Positions 34,001 through 43,451 of a stretch of DNA of 64,000 nucleotides are shown in pieces. This stretch comes from Polytrichum commune. Its lineage: Eukaryota > Streptophyta > Polytrichopsida > Polytrichales > Polytrichaceae. Each line of letters begins with the position of its first letter. Position 1 is the first letter of the stretch. A program made the position numbers and the translations under genes. The stretch spans positions 39,233,501-39,297,500 of the forward strand of contig OX485805.1 in assembly GCA_950295325.1 (NCBI GenBank). The letters run 5' to 3'. The notes below the pieces were generated by a model that worked only from the letters and a program-made list of their open reading frames with translations, did no database searches and was not told the DNA's origin.

Positions 34001-35683
34001 TGAGGGGTTGGAAGAGCTCCAAAACCTAAGGACGGCAATGGAAGGCACTGAACCTGATGGAGTGAGAGAGAGTAGGGCGGTCGATCGGCTGCCCCTCACC
34101 AGCTGGGCTGATTCAAGTGGCCGCGTGTTGCTCATAGGAGACGGTGCGACATCAAAGTCATATATAGTCTCCCATTTCTCTTGACTTGCATGTTTGTTTT
34201 GCAAAATACAAATAACATGACTGGTTTCTGGCACTGTCTCGTCATCGTGGCAGGGGGGAGTTATATTCCATAACTAGGAAGTCCCCCCACCCACGTCGCC
34301 AATTTTAATGCCTTGTTCGTAGAAACTGGCCGCACCAGTTCAACCGACTCAACTATCGATAGTAGTTTCAATTGAGTGGCGTAGATCCGATTGGCTCCGA
34401 GTCTCGATAGCTCGAGATCCTCAGAACCTCGGTGATGTCGGATAACCTCTTTGAGGATACATGTTATGGTCGGTAGCCTCAGCCCTGGACCAGGCTAGGC
34501 CTCCCGGCCGAACCCACCCAGGCGCCGCAGCTACCAGCGATGCACCGGAAAATCAAGTGCTAGGAAGGTCACCCATCCAAGCACTATTCCAGCCCATAGG
34601 GAGCTTAACGTCGGAGTTCCGTGGGATCCAGGTGAAGGCCCTGGGTTAAGCCACCCACTTGCATGTATGTCATTCCTTGTCGTTGGAAGGTCTGGTTGAT
34701 TCTTACAGACTGGGACATATTTACTGGATCGTGTTGCTTAATGGATTTCTTGTTTCACTCATAACTCATTGCTGATATTTTTGGATATACTTGAATTATT
34801 TGTTGTCATGCAGCTGCACATGGGAAATACCCTGGGCCCGGGGAGGGTGCGCGGACAGCATTTGAAGATGCTCATCAGCTTTCAGTGCTTCTCCATGAAG
34901 CTTATTCCACCGAAAATCCTGAATGTGCTATACTTGACGCAGTGAAGAGGTGAATCATCCTACTCTATGTCATAATCAGTAGTCATTTCTTGTGATTTCT
35001 GAAACTCGTCGCAAGTGCTGCACGGCTTAACATCTAATTTTTTGATTGTAAACCAATGTGGTGTGAAGGAGAAGAGCTCTCAAAATGGAAAAAAAAAAAA
35101 AAACTTGTCAGAATATATCAGAAACGAGTTCAAGGCTTTATAACAAGTCATAACATTCATTCGTAGCCTATTTAGGTTCCAATGCAAATGGAATATTTCT
35201 TAGGTAACCCAGATAACCTAGGAATGATTTCGTTGGGGACGCACCTCTTCAATCGAATGTTGTAGATGGAAGAAGGCTACTGTATTTGAAAAGAGATTAC
35301 AATGAGGCGTCAACTGATGAGAGCTTGCCACGTGCTGATGCTCAATTGCATTCATGCAGGTACTCGAGGACTTCGATTCTTGAATATTTTTTCTTGAAGC
35401 TAGAATAGAAAGAGAGCTTCCTTACACATGCTCACTAAGAATGCTATGGTTTGTGTCACCTGTAATGATTTTCAGATTCCAAGAACAACGTATACCACGC
35501 TGCACAAGGATCCAAGCATTTGCAGCTGAAAGTACAGGATTTCCACAATTCATTCCCGAGTGGGTGCAGAAGTTGTCTCCGGAAGAGAGGCGCACTAGGG
35601 GACTGCAATTCCAAACCTGGACCCAAAAATACCCATCGTTCCTTGCAGGAGATCCAGAGTCCACATACTGGAAGCCATTATAA
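31082..35683 (+). CDS. FAD-dependent class A monooxygenase (zeaxanthin epoxidase/urate hydroxylase-like), 7 exons, 435 aa
   Basis: Exons are 31082-31244, 31619-31869, 32104-32303, 33282-33364, 33877-34143, 34814-34949 and 35476-35683. All introns are GT-AG, phases fit, and the sum is 1,308 bases. The product belongs to the flavin monooxygenases that hydroxylate or epoxidise small molecules with NAD(P)H and O2. Visible motifs are the dinucleotide-binding DIAIVGGGLGG (residues 8-18), GADGIRS (about 170-176), GYTLWQVRG, and the second FAD motif VLLIGDAAH (about 316-324), split by intron 5, followed by PGEGARTAFEDAHQL. Length is normal for the family. No clear plastid transit peptide is visible, since the Rossmann motif starts at residue 8. 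ATG 31088 is an alternative start two codons later. The substrate cannot be inferred. Intron 5 contains a 5S-headed SINE; intron 6 contains a possible cassette exon. Confidence 0.9.
31862..32103 (+). repeat. 120-bp tandem duplication spanning the exon 2 donor site
   Basis: Copy 1 (31,862-31,981) and copy 2 (31,982-32,103) both start with 'ctgttgaggtaaagctct' and share 'gagctccaacatcca' or a close variant. Each carries the same exon-end/donor sequence TTGAG|GTAAAG. Using the downstream donor would keep an in-frame stop at about 31,891, so only the first donor gives the full protein. Intron 2 is thus essentially two diverged copies of one unit. Confidence 0.8.
34194..34656 (-). mobile_element. 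5S-rRNA-headed SINE-like element in intron 5 of the FAD gene
   Basis: On the minus strand the element starts GGGTGGC and continues with about 120 bases related to plant 5S rRNA: GGATCCCACGGAACTCCGA, GTTAAGCTCC, and the intact C-box phrase GGATGGGTGACC. A body of about 340 bases unrelated to 5S follows. The element is flanked by the perfect 10-bp direct repeat ACTTGCATGT (34,184-34,193 and 34,657-34,666). The 5S-like part begins exactly at the border, as in a Pol III-derived SINE head. A 5S-bearing Cassandra-type LTR is the main alternative, but TG...CA ends and a 5-bp duplication are not seen. It is antisense to the host gene. Confidence 0.75.
35222..35359 (+). other. Candidate in-frame cassette exon in intron 6 of the FAD gene
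   Basis: The 138 bases are preceded by AG and followed by GTACTC, are open in the frame set by exon 6, and are an exact multiple of three. Inclusion would add 46 residues, beginning near NDFVGDAPLQSNVVDG, between exons 6 and 7. Skipping it gives a junction that better fits the family (VKR followed by RIPRC a few residues later). It could be a regulated exon, a recently exonised segment, or chance; a 46-codon stretch is open by chance about one time in nine. Confidence 0.35.
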
Positions 35684-35924
35684 TATATTTCAGCCTGACT
35701 TTGTATATATGATAACACATTTCCATGCTCACACGAGCATGGGTAGGAGGCGGTGAACATACATCGCACGTCAGTGTACCACATTAATGTTTCTTTTTCT
35801 TTCTTTTTGATAATCCGTTTCCATCTACCATTTGCTATTATGAAGTTCATAGACATTCTGGCATTTTCGGTCACTTTACAATGGTTTGCTGAAGCAGGAT
35901 TCTAGCTTAAGATTATTGCATACT

Positions 35925-36305
35925 TTACAATGACAACCTTGGCCCAGAGTACATTATGTTGAAACATCAAGTTGGATACATTTAAAAAGTACAATTGCAC
36001 AGCTTTGCAACCTATCACACTGTAGTTGGGTTGGAACATCTGGGTTGCAGGGTTAAAATGAAGCCTTGCAGGGGTTGATCTTTTGTGTATCAATTTGATT
36101 ACTCCCTATGAGGCCATGTAGAGAGTGTTGGATAGTGATTTTGAAGTGCATACAGAGAATGCTGCTCCATTTTCATGCTCTTGTTTAGAATGTCTCAACA
36201 TTCAACAACTCAAATATCAATTTAGTACACCAAATCCAAACTCCTTCAAGGACTTCACAAACAGTGTAGATAAGAGGAGCGTTTGTCTAGATACAATACA
36301 ATTCA
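35925..36305 (+). repeat. Diverged direct repeat downstream of the FAD gene (copy 2)
   Basis: A continuous stretch of about 380 bases matches the pieces at 29,930-30,935, same orientation, about 6 kb apart, bracketing the gene. It starts just after the gene's 3' region. The pair may be left from an old tandem duplication of this locus, or be two insertions of one repeat. Confidence 0.7.
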
Positions 36306-37290
36306 ACTAGTTATGACCTTGGGAATGTTGAGAAGCCAAGAATGCATTTTTCAATATGCAATATACATATGGATTGATTGAAATAGTGCGATCTACAGTC
36401 CTGTGGGCAACACCAACACTACTAGTTGACATGAAGCAGATGAATTTAGATACTTACATGACTTAAGACCCATCCCCACATGTCTTCACCAAACACCAAA
36501 GTCTTTCCTACAAACCGGGTAAAGCTCTCTAAGTTTTAGTGGAGACACCTGACACACCTACAAGAACTTGCTCCGGAGTTTTTCAAGTAAGTTTTAGTTA
36601 AGTAGATTCCACACATGTTCATTGTTTCATCTACTAAGAAATGACATGTTGAAAAAAAAATTGTCCCATCCCCAAATGCCTTAGATAGCATCGATGGTGT
36701 GAAGGCTGTGTTTTTTAAAAAAAAAATTTAGGCTAAGCTAAAGTCAGGTGGGAAGGGGGCATTACAATGCCAACGTGTGTGCAAGCACCTCTTCATCAAA
36801 AAGTAAATTATGCCTTCTTGACAGGTATCAAAAGTTGCTGCACAGGTCAAGGGCATGGTGGCAAGAGTTGTGCAAATATTGAGCAAAAGAGGAATACCAG
36901 GTATAACGCTCCAAATCAGATGTGGGCTCTCTAGAATGAATTGATACAAAAGAGAAACCAAGAATAACAGCAAACGCCACTTTTGTGGCCTGCAAAGATG
37001 GACACTGATGTTTCTCTAAACAAAATTGCTACAGCTGCCTTCCAATTGTTTGGAGCTGTGTTCCTTAAGACACTCGCAAACCTGTTGAAATGATGGAGAA
37101 AACTAGAGGTGATGATGCATCACCAACTACAATGTGCACTTGGAAAAAATCTGAGGTTTTGTGGCTACACCATTTGACGAGCCACCTGCACACTTAACAC
37201 TAACCCATGGCACAGAAGTTCACTGGCAGGGTTTTGGCATCACAATACCATGTCCTTTTAAAATACCCTGAGCTGCAAAAAGACAGGAGC
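36306..37290. other. No gene recognised
   Basis: Sequence between the repeat and the tandem array has no convincing coding frame. Minus-strand frame 36,728-36,973 is hydrophobic at its start but matches nothing I know. Confidence 0.4.
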
Positions 37291-38300
37291 AAGAGTCACA
37301 AGGTCAGAAGTGCAGAGCCACATTGAAGAGCCAATCTAGTATTTGACAGAACTCCTCAATTCCGAAATCAACAGCACGTCTACTACCGAAACCCAGAAGG
37401 TTTAAGAAAGAGCTACTCCAGATTAGGGTTTTAGCACACGTTCCTTGCTGATCATTCAGATGTTCAGAATGCACAAATCGGCTTTGTTCTCTACTACTGG
37501 TAAAATGCTGCTGCTTTGAACTCGACAAGAGAAGACTTCGCACAAACATCATATCTACTGTGCAAATACAAAGACCCTCCCTTCTATTGAGAAAGACTAA
37601 AAATATCTCATAGCCTCCACAAATGGAGAGGAGTGCGAAGGGGTGCTGCTTTGCATTAAGTGAGCTGCAGAATTAGGGTTCAACGGCGACGTCCTTGCTA
37701 ATGCAAACTAACACATATACAACAACGAACAAACGATGGGAGAAGACTTTGCACAGACAACGAAACTGCTATGGCAATACAAAAACCCTCTCCTTCATTG
37801 TAAAAGGACTAAGAATTTCCCACAGCCACCACAACTGGTGAGCAAAGAAAGGTACCGCTTTGCGGCTCGTGAAAACTTTGAGAGAGCTGCTAAGGTGGCA
37901 TCCTTGCAAATTTGGCAACAAACAAACAATGGGAGAAGACTTTGCACAGTCAAGAAATCTGCTGTGACAAAACAAAACCCCTCTCCTCTATTGTAAAAGA
38001 CTATGAATTTCCCATAGCCACCACAACTGGAGAGTGAAGGTCCTCATTCGCAGCTCGTGAAACTTTGACAGAGCTCCTGAATTAGGGTTCAATGACGACA
38101 TCCTTGCTAATACAAATTGACACCGATGCAGCAACACCAACAACAACGAACGAACGAACGAACGAACAAAACTGGAGAGTGAAGAGGACCTCACCGCTTC
38201 ACAGCTCGCGAAACTTTGACAGAGCTCCTAAATTAGGGCTCAACGACGACATTCTTGCTAATACAAATTCACACACATGATGCAACATCAACAAACAAAC
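37291..38300. repeat. Degenerate ~150-210-bp tandem repeats 3' of the Mpv17-like gene
   Basis: Phrases recur in order: 'gagaagactttgcacag' (near 37,529, 37,740 and 37,931), 'cccatagccaccacaactgg' (near 37,820 and 38,010), and 'gaattagggttcaacgacgac' (near 37,670, 38,083 and 38,232). Unit length varies from 150 to 210 bases, so whole and partial units alternate. Small runs of (ACGA)n at 38,143-38,168 and (AAAC)n near 38,292 are embedded. The array lies directly downstream of the stop of the minus-strand gene. Confidence 0.75.
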
Positions 38301-38407
38301 AAACAAGCTATGCAACTTACTTACTTGAACCTTGCACACAATGTCTCAAGAGGAGAGAACGCACTCGCACTCGCACTCGCGAAACCTCGTTGTCCCTAAC
38401 CCATTCT

Positions 38408-39325
38408 TCATGTGTGGCTCTTGTAGGAGATGAAGACACTCCACACCATGCCTAGAATACCTGCAGCAGCCACCTGCAACTGAGGGGGAACAACACCGAA
38501 GTTGACGATCTGGAACGGGATCCAGACCTTCCAATTCGCAATGACAATTTCCATAGCATCCTTCTGCAACCGGTCAGCAAGCTCACCCTGCCTTCCTTCC
38601 AAGGTAAGCATCGCAACGAAGAAACCTACAACACCGAGGGGAGTGAACACAAGCTGGTCCGCAGCGGTTCGCAACACGACACCGCCTAACCCCGGTACCG
38701 TGATGAACCTCGACAGCGTCCCGTACCAGTAATGCAGGCCAGGGCCGCTCATGCAGAAGCCGATGGCGATGAAGGAGAGTAAGCGCCGGACGTCCACGGA
38801 GTGTGTTCGCTCTACCAGCACCTGACATGCAAAGTCAGCTATAGCGTTTAGAAGTGCGGCTGTGAGGGATTTCACAAGCAAGGGGTGTTTTTCCAGAAGC
38901 TCCGTGTACCTGGACCATAAGGATAGCGGTGAGGTCCCTCTCGCATCATCACTGTCTCCTCCTCCTCCTCCTCCGCCGTTATAAAACCCTCCCCCGCCAT
39001 CTCCCCCAGTATCTCCCCCTCCCATAGCTACTCTCTCAACCACTTGCTCTGTCTTCTCCCCTCCATCAGCATGCCTCCCTGCTCCAATCCTCCACCTCAA
39101 CCCCGACGCCCTGGGTGCTCCTAACCCCGCGGTCCTCCTCCTCTTCAACCCGCTGGCTAGCCTTGCTGTGGTAGAGTGATGGTGCAATGTGATGTTTAAT
39201 CTGTGCAAGCTAACGGCAGCGGTGTGCGGGAGTGCACCGGGGCGAATTCCGAGGAGTGCGGTGTCTGTTGTCATCCTACTAGGTATATTCATGTTCTGAT
39301 GATATCCTATGATTGTCGCCTTCAC
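38408..39325 (-). CDS. Mpv17/PMP22-family organelle membrane protein, single exon
   Basis: The open frame of 305 codons is uninterrupted. The C-terminal 170 residues (about 136-305) form a full Mpv17/PMP22 domain: LWSRYTELLEKHPLL, LLNAIADFACQ, GPGLHYWYGTL, AADQLVFTP, the signature NWKVWIPFQIVNF (265-277) and the final VFISYKSH. The family has four membrane helices in peroxisomal, mitochondrial or plastid membranes and is linked to small-solute permeability. The N-terminal 100 residues are rich in Arg, Ser, Thr and Ala and poor in acids, like an organelle transit peptide; residues 102-123 are a Gly run. The start is uncertain: Met18 (39,274) gives a more typical transit peptide. A (GA)n tract lies 144 bases before the first ATG. 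Introns, common in the family, are absent, so retroposition is possible. Confidence 0.88.
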   Translation of the reverse strand: MKATIIGYHQNMNIPSRMTTDTALLGIRPGALPHTAAVSLHRLNITLHHHSTTARLASGLKRRRTAGLGAPRASGLRWRIGAGRHADGGEKTEQVVERVAMGGGDTGGDGGGGFYNGGGGGGGDSDDARGTSPLSLWSRYTELLEKHPLLVKSLTAALLNAIADFACQVLVERTHSVDVRRLLSFIAIGFCMSGPGLHYWYGTLSRFITVPGLGGVVLRTAADQLVFTPLGVVGFFVAMLTLEGRQGELADRLQKDAMEIVIANWKVWIPFQIVNFGVVPPQLQVAAAGILGMVWSVFISYKSHT

Positions 39326-39468
39326 GTTTGTTGTTGTTGTTTCCCGAGGTGAGGTGGAGGTAAGGTGAGGTTTTGTGCGAATTTTGGAGGCGTTTGTGAG
39401 GGGGTTTTGGTGAGGTTTTGTGCTTTGCGTTGGGTGATTTGTGCTTAGTCTTGGGTGGTTTTGTGCGC

Positions 39469-39488
39469 AGAGAGAGAGAGAGAGAGAG
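39469..39488. repeat. (GA)n microsatellite in the Mpv17-like 5' region
   Basis: Ten GA units lie about 144-163 bases upstream of the first ATG of the minus-strand gene, which reads them as (CT)n. Such tracts are frequent in plant core promoters and leaders. A regulatory role here is only inferred. Confidence 0.7.
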
Positions 39489-39599
39489 CGCGCGGAGGCG
39501 GTGAAGCGATCGGATGGGCGAGGAGCAAGACGAAGGAGGGAGAGAGGTGACGGGGGCTGACGCTGACGTTGCCGCTGACACGCGGGAGGAGGAAGTCAC

Positions 39600-41682
39600 G
39601 GCTCATGACGGCAGCTGCGGCAGGGTCGAGTTTGCTCTTTATCTAGGTGTAGCTTGGATAAGGTCCGTGGGCCATGATTCAAGTCTCAGATCCTTGGGGT
39701 TACACCAATCATGTAAATTGAGTAGTGTGTTTTGGCAGCAATTATCCGAAAATGCCAGGGTGGTTTTTTTTAGGAAATAAATAAGGCCATTGATCAAGAG
39801 GGGTGGAAGGTTTTCTAGTTGTTTGCGTAGGCAGGGGTACATGTCGCGCACCTCTCCATGAGGAGTTCTCACAACATCATGGGCACAAGGGGGGTCCCGG
39901 AGTGACATCCGGGACTTGTGACATCATAGGTGAGAGGGCCCAAGTGATCCTAATGTGGGTGAGGGCCCTAGGCATTGGGAACACCTCCCACCCATGGAGA
40001 CTAAGAGTCACAAGGATAAGGCCATGAGCATTGGGTAGCTTATGGCATCCGGATTCTAGAATGCTCAAGAACTCCCCGATCAGAGGTGTGAGCTAAGAGA
40101 TATGGCAATTTGAGTGGGGCGTAGGACAACGCCCAACACTCAAGAGGGAATTGTGGTGGGACATCAATGACCCGGGAGTGGCGCCCAAGACTGCCGAGGT
40201 TGGGACAGCCATAACTCGTGCAATTCTTGTCCGAATAGGGCAAGTGAGGAGTCTATTGGCATCTACGCAAGAAGTAGATGTCAATGGATTGGTCGCTCGA
40301 TGGAATCAAAGATTGGACAACGAAGTTATGGAGGTTTGAAGCCTGTTGAGGGCCTCCAACCCCAGTGGCTAAGGGAAAACGTCTACCTAGCCCCAACTCT
40401 TAGGAGAAAGACAAAAGGTTGCTTGAGGATGGGGTAGAGGCCTTGTGCAGAGTCCTAGAGGCTTATATTGGGAGGCGGCTTTGCCAACTGACCCTACCCG
40501 CTGCAGAACAGCGCGGCCTCCACAGGCGTTGGCCCAACGTGGGGGCGAAGTTGCCAAGTATGCTTTGGGTTGTTGCAGTGTTGCTCCATTAATGCGATGA
40601 TCAACTCAAGATTGGATGGACATGAATGAAAGTCCGCACCTAACCATTGGCTACCTACCAAGGGGAGGGTCCCAAATGCATGTGTAGGAGGGTTCGTAAC
40701 CAAATTATGAGCTTGGAGGTTGGTATGGGGAGCTAACCACACGCGTGTGTGGGATGTGCAGGGCTAGCGCTCATGACACTTGCTAGAGTTGCGAAACAAT
40801 GAAGATAAGTTAAGGGGAGTTAGCAAGAATCGCAACAGTATATGTGTTTATTGCATGTACATTCTAGATTTAAGAGTCGACAAGACTATGTGCGGAAGTG
40901 AGGGAGGAAGGGTTGAGGGCGATGTAGTATGTGTCAGTGTTAGGGTCGTGTATGGCTATGTTTGCGCAATGTTGCAAGGTTAATGTGCACAATTACTGAA
41001 TCTATTTGCAATGTGGCTGTTGTGCGACATTGTCAAAGCTTAATTTTGGTAGGATTTTCTCTTCATTTCGCAAATTCAAGGCTTTTCTCCACTTAATTCT
41101 TGCCAGAACTTATGTTCTTCTGCAAGAACAAAAGTGTATTGGAAGCTCTCTCTGCGTGCGGCATTTTTTTTCCCCTTCTTGTGTTATTTGTGATGTGTAC
41201 TTGTGGTGTGGTGATCCGAGAGACAGAGGTGTTTTTACTATGCTTACTTATTCATTTCGGTGGTAATGACTGGCTCAACATACTGCTTTGTAGTTGTATT
41301 ATTTTGTGGGCGTTCTGTGATTCCTTAGGGAATGACAACTATCATATTTTTTTTAGTTTAGACTGTATTTTTGTTTGGAAAACAAAGTTTGTTTCCTAAG
41401 TTGTAGATGATATGTCATTTTGAGGTGTTTTCTTTTTTTGTTTCCATTGGGACCCACCCTACTAATTAATGAATGTGCAATTTCTCTTTAAAAATATGTT
41501 ATAAAAAAACATGATCCTCCCAACCTTGAGCCTTATATACTTGTAGGAACTAAGAGTTGAAGTTATCCTCAACTAGTCCTCAAGCATGTAGTTGACCGGC
41601 TCTCCTTCCATGTCTTTGGGGTGAGTTAAGTGCTCTTAACTCACGGTCATCACATACGAGGTGAGAACATCATGTAACATCA
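39600..41682. other. GC-richer block, then AT-rich sequence; no gene recognised
   Basis: From 39,600 to about 40,760 the sequence is GC-richer than its surroundings, with several frames of 60-90 codons on both strands (for example 39,639-39,908 minus and 40,494-40,742 minus). None shows a known motif. The block could be a retroelement LTR or an old coding fossil. From 40,760 to 41,682 sequence is ordinary intergenic DNA; the plus frames near 41,006-41,399 are Cys- and Phe-rich, and I take them as chance. Confidence 0.4.
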
Positions 41683-41690
41683 TACTAGTC

Positions 41691-42267
41691 CCCGGGTAGG
41701 GCACTCGCGAAAATTTATTAAACCATGTGAGAAAGAATGTAGGGTATTTTTTATTCATTTGTGAGAAAATTTATACAATTCTTCGATATAATGAAGCACC
41801 TCTTCAATTACAAAGTTGTGTGTATAAAAAAATAAGGGTACCATATAATGCATCAATTTATCTAATTCTTTCAATCTAAAATAGGGTTGGGAATAGCAGG
41901 TAGAGAAAAACATATTGAGGCAGAGGTATACAATGCATTTTATGGTGGTCAATGAATGAAAAACTATCCATTTTCAATCCAAATTCCCGAATGAAAAATT
42001 TGGATGACGAGGGTTTTGGATGACAAGAGTCCTATGATTCGTCATTCATGGGGTCAAATATAAAAATTATAAGGAACATAGGGTACTAGAAACTAGTTCA
42101 CTTGCGACTTTATAAATACAAATAAGGTCATCTAAAATGACAAAATTTAGATTTATATGTACTGATAGGGTGTAAAGAATTCCAATTTCTTAGATAAATA
42201 GCCCCATGATAAATACCCTTCCGTCGCATATGGGTTATTAAATACATGTATGAGTGCCCTACCCGGG
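41691..42267. mobile_element. MITE-like element with 16-bp perfect terminal inverted repeats
   Basis: The left end is CCCGGGTAGGGCACTC and the right end its exact reverse complement; weaker matching continues for about 25 more bases. The flanks are the perfect direct repeat TACTAGTC (41,683-41,690 and 42,268-42,275), or nine bases if a shared C is counted. Size is 577 bp with no coding potential. Duplication length fits hAT or Mutator-type transposition; the terminal bases do not settle it. Confidence 0.85.
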
Positions 42268-42283
42268 TACTAGTCCCAACTAA

Positions 42284-43400
42284 TGGGTAACTCTCCTTTA
42301 CCTACCATAGGTTGATAGCAGATTGGGCTGAAAATAATTCAAATTAATTAAGCCTAATTTTTCGGATATTACTAGGTTAGATGGCCTAAATGATAGAAAA
42401 AAATCAACAAAATGCCTACATTCTAGGATTTTTGGTGCATTCGAACAACTCCTACTGAACATGACCACAAAATAGTGCCACACCTGATGAGCATTACCAT
42501 ATCACTGTCAACAAGTACCCCAAATGCTCATGTGCTCTTTCCTCAAAATGCACAATACCAGCATTGGTGGAAAGCAACCATATGCACCGTGTAAACACAT
42601 GTATAACTTGTTTTTGTTGGTCTTGCATGCAAACAAAGACAAAGATGAGTTCATCCACAACAACACCCGGAGTCATGATTCCTTGGAGAAGCTTATTGGT
42701 TGTGATCCTATGGTTTAGATTGTCCAAGGTGGAAGGCCATAGGTGTTTATTCATTGTTTTGTGACCGTTACATACATTTTGAAATACTATATATGATATT
42801 TCCAAAATACATGTATGTTTTTAAGAGTACAACATCTTGTTTGCCTTTCCCCAACTATGCTTGGATTTGTATTCACATTTTGGATTGTGTATTAGAATAC
42901 CATTTGTTGTTGAGTTTGTTGAAACTACCTCAAATGAGAGAAAACAAACAAGTTGAGATACCCCTTAAGGCTTTGGCCATTGCCAACCAAATTTGCCATA
43001 GGCAACATAGTTAGAGACCTGCCAAACATTCTAAGGTGGTCCTAAAGGACTTGGCCGTGACGGCCAAGTATGACATCACCACTCAGGAGAATAGTTGCCA
43101 AGCAAGTTGAGGTGGCTTTGCGGGACTTGGCCGGCTTCGACTAGGCTGCCATAATTAGGTTATAGACCAACGCATAAACACTAGCTTTATAATTTTCCAA
43201 TGTTTGATACATGGATGGGTGAAAATTTGTGGTGAACATTCAATTTGCCATTACAGTTGCCGATTTTTACTGGTGCCCTCACAAATACGCTTAAAATGAT
43301 GCAAGCGATATTTTTGTTGTTTTAAGGAATAATATGCCCACAACTACAAAATTTATATTTCATCAATAGGTCATGGAAGGTTGTCTAGACCATCTTAGCC
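42284..43400. other. No gene recognised
   Basis: Sequence between the MITE and the chromovirus relic. Minus-strand frame 42,494-42,805 (103 codons) has no motif I know. The part nearest 43,400 may be the decayed 3' end of the chromovirus, but I cannot identify a chromodomain or LTR. Confidence 0.4.
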
Positions 43401-43451
43401 AACAATCTCATAAGGCATACCCAAAGTCCTTTTGGGGGAATGTTTCTTTGT

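Noticed and set aside
34540..34656. 5S rRNA gene on the minus strand
   Set aside because: The likeness to 5S rRNA is clear, but the A-box part is degenerate, there is no T-run terminator after position 120, and the sequence is part of a larger element with target duplications. It is not a functional rRNA gene.
34194..34656. Cassandra LTR
   Set aside because: Not fully excluded, but no TG...CA ends, no 5-bp duplication, and the 5S-like part sits at the very border rather than inside. I kept SINE-like as the better reading.
35422..35874. 150-codon minus-strand frame
   Set aside because: It is the antisense shadow of the last FAD monooxygenase exon; no family motif on that strand.
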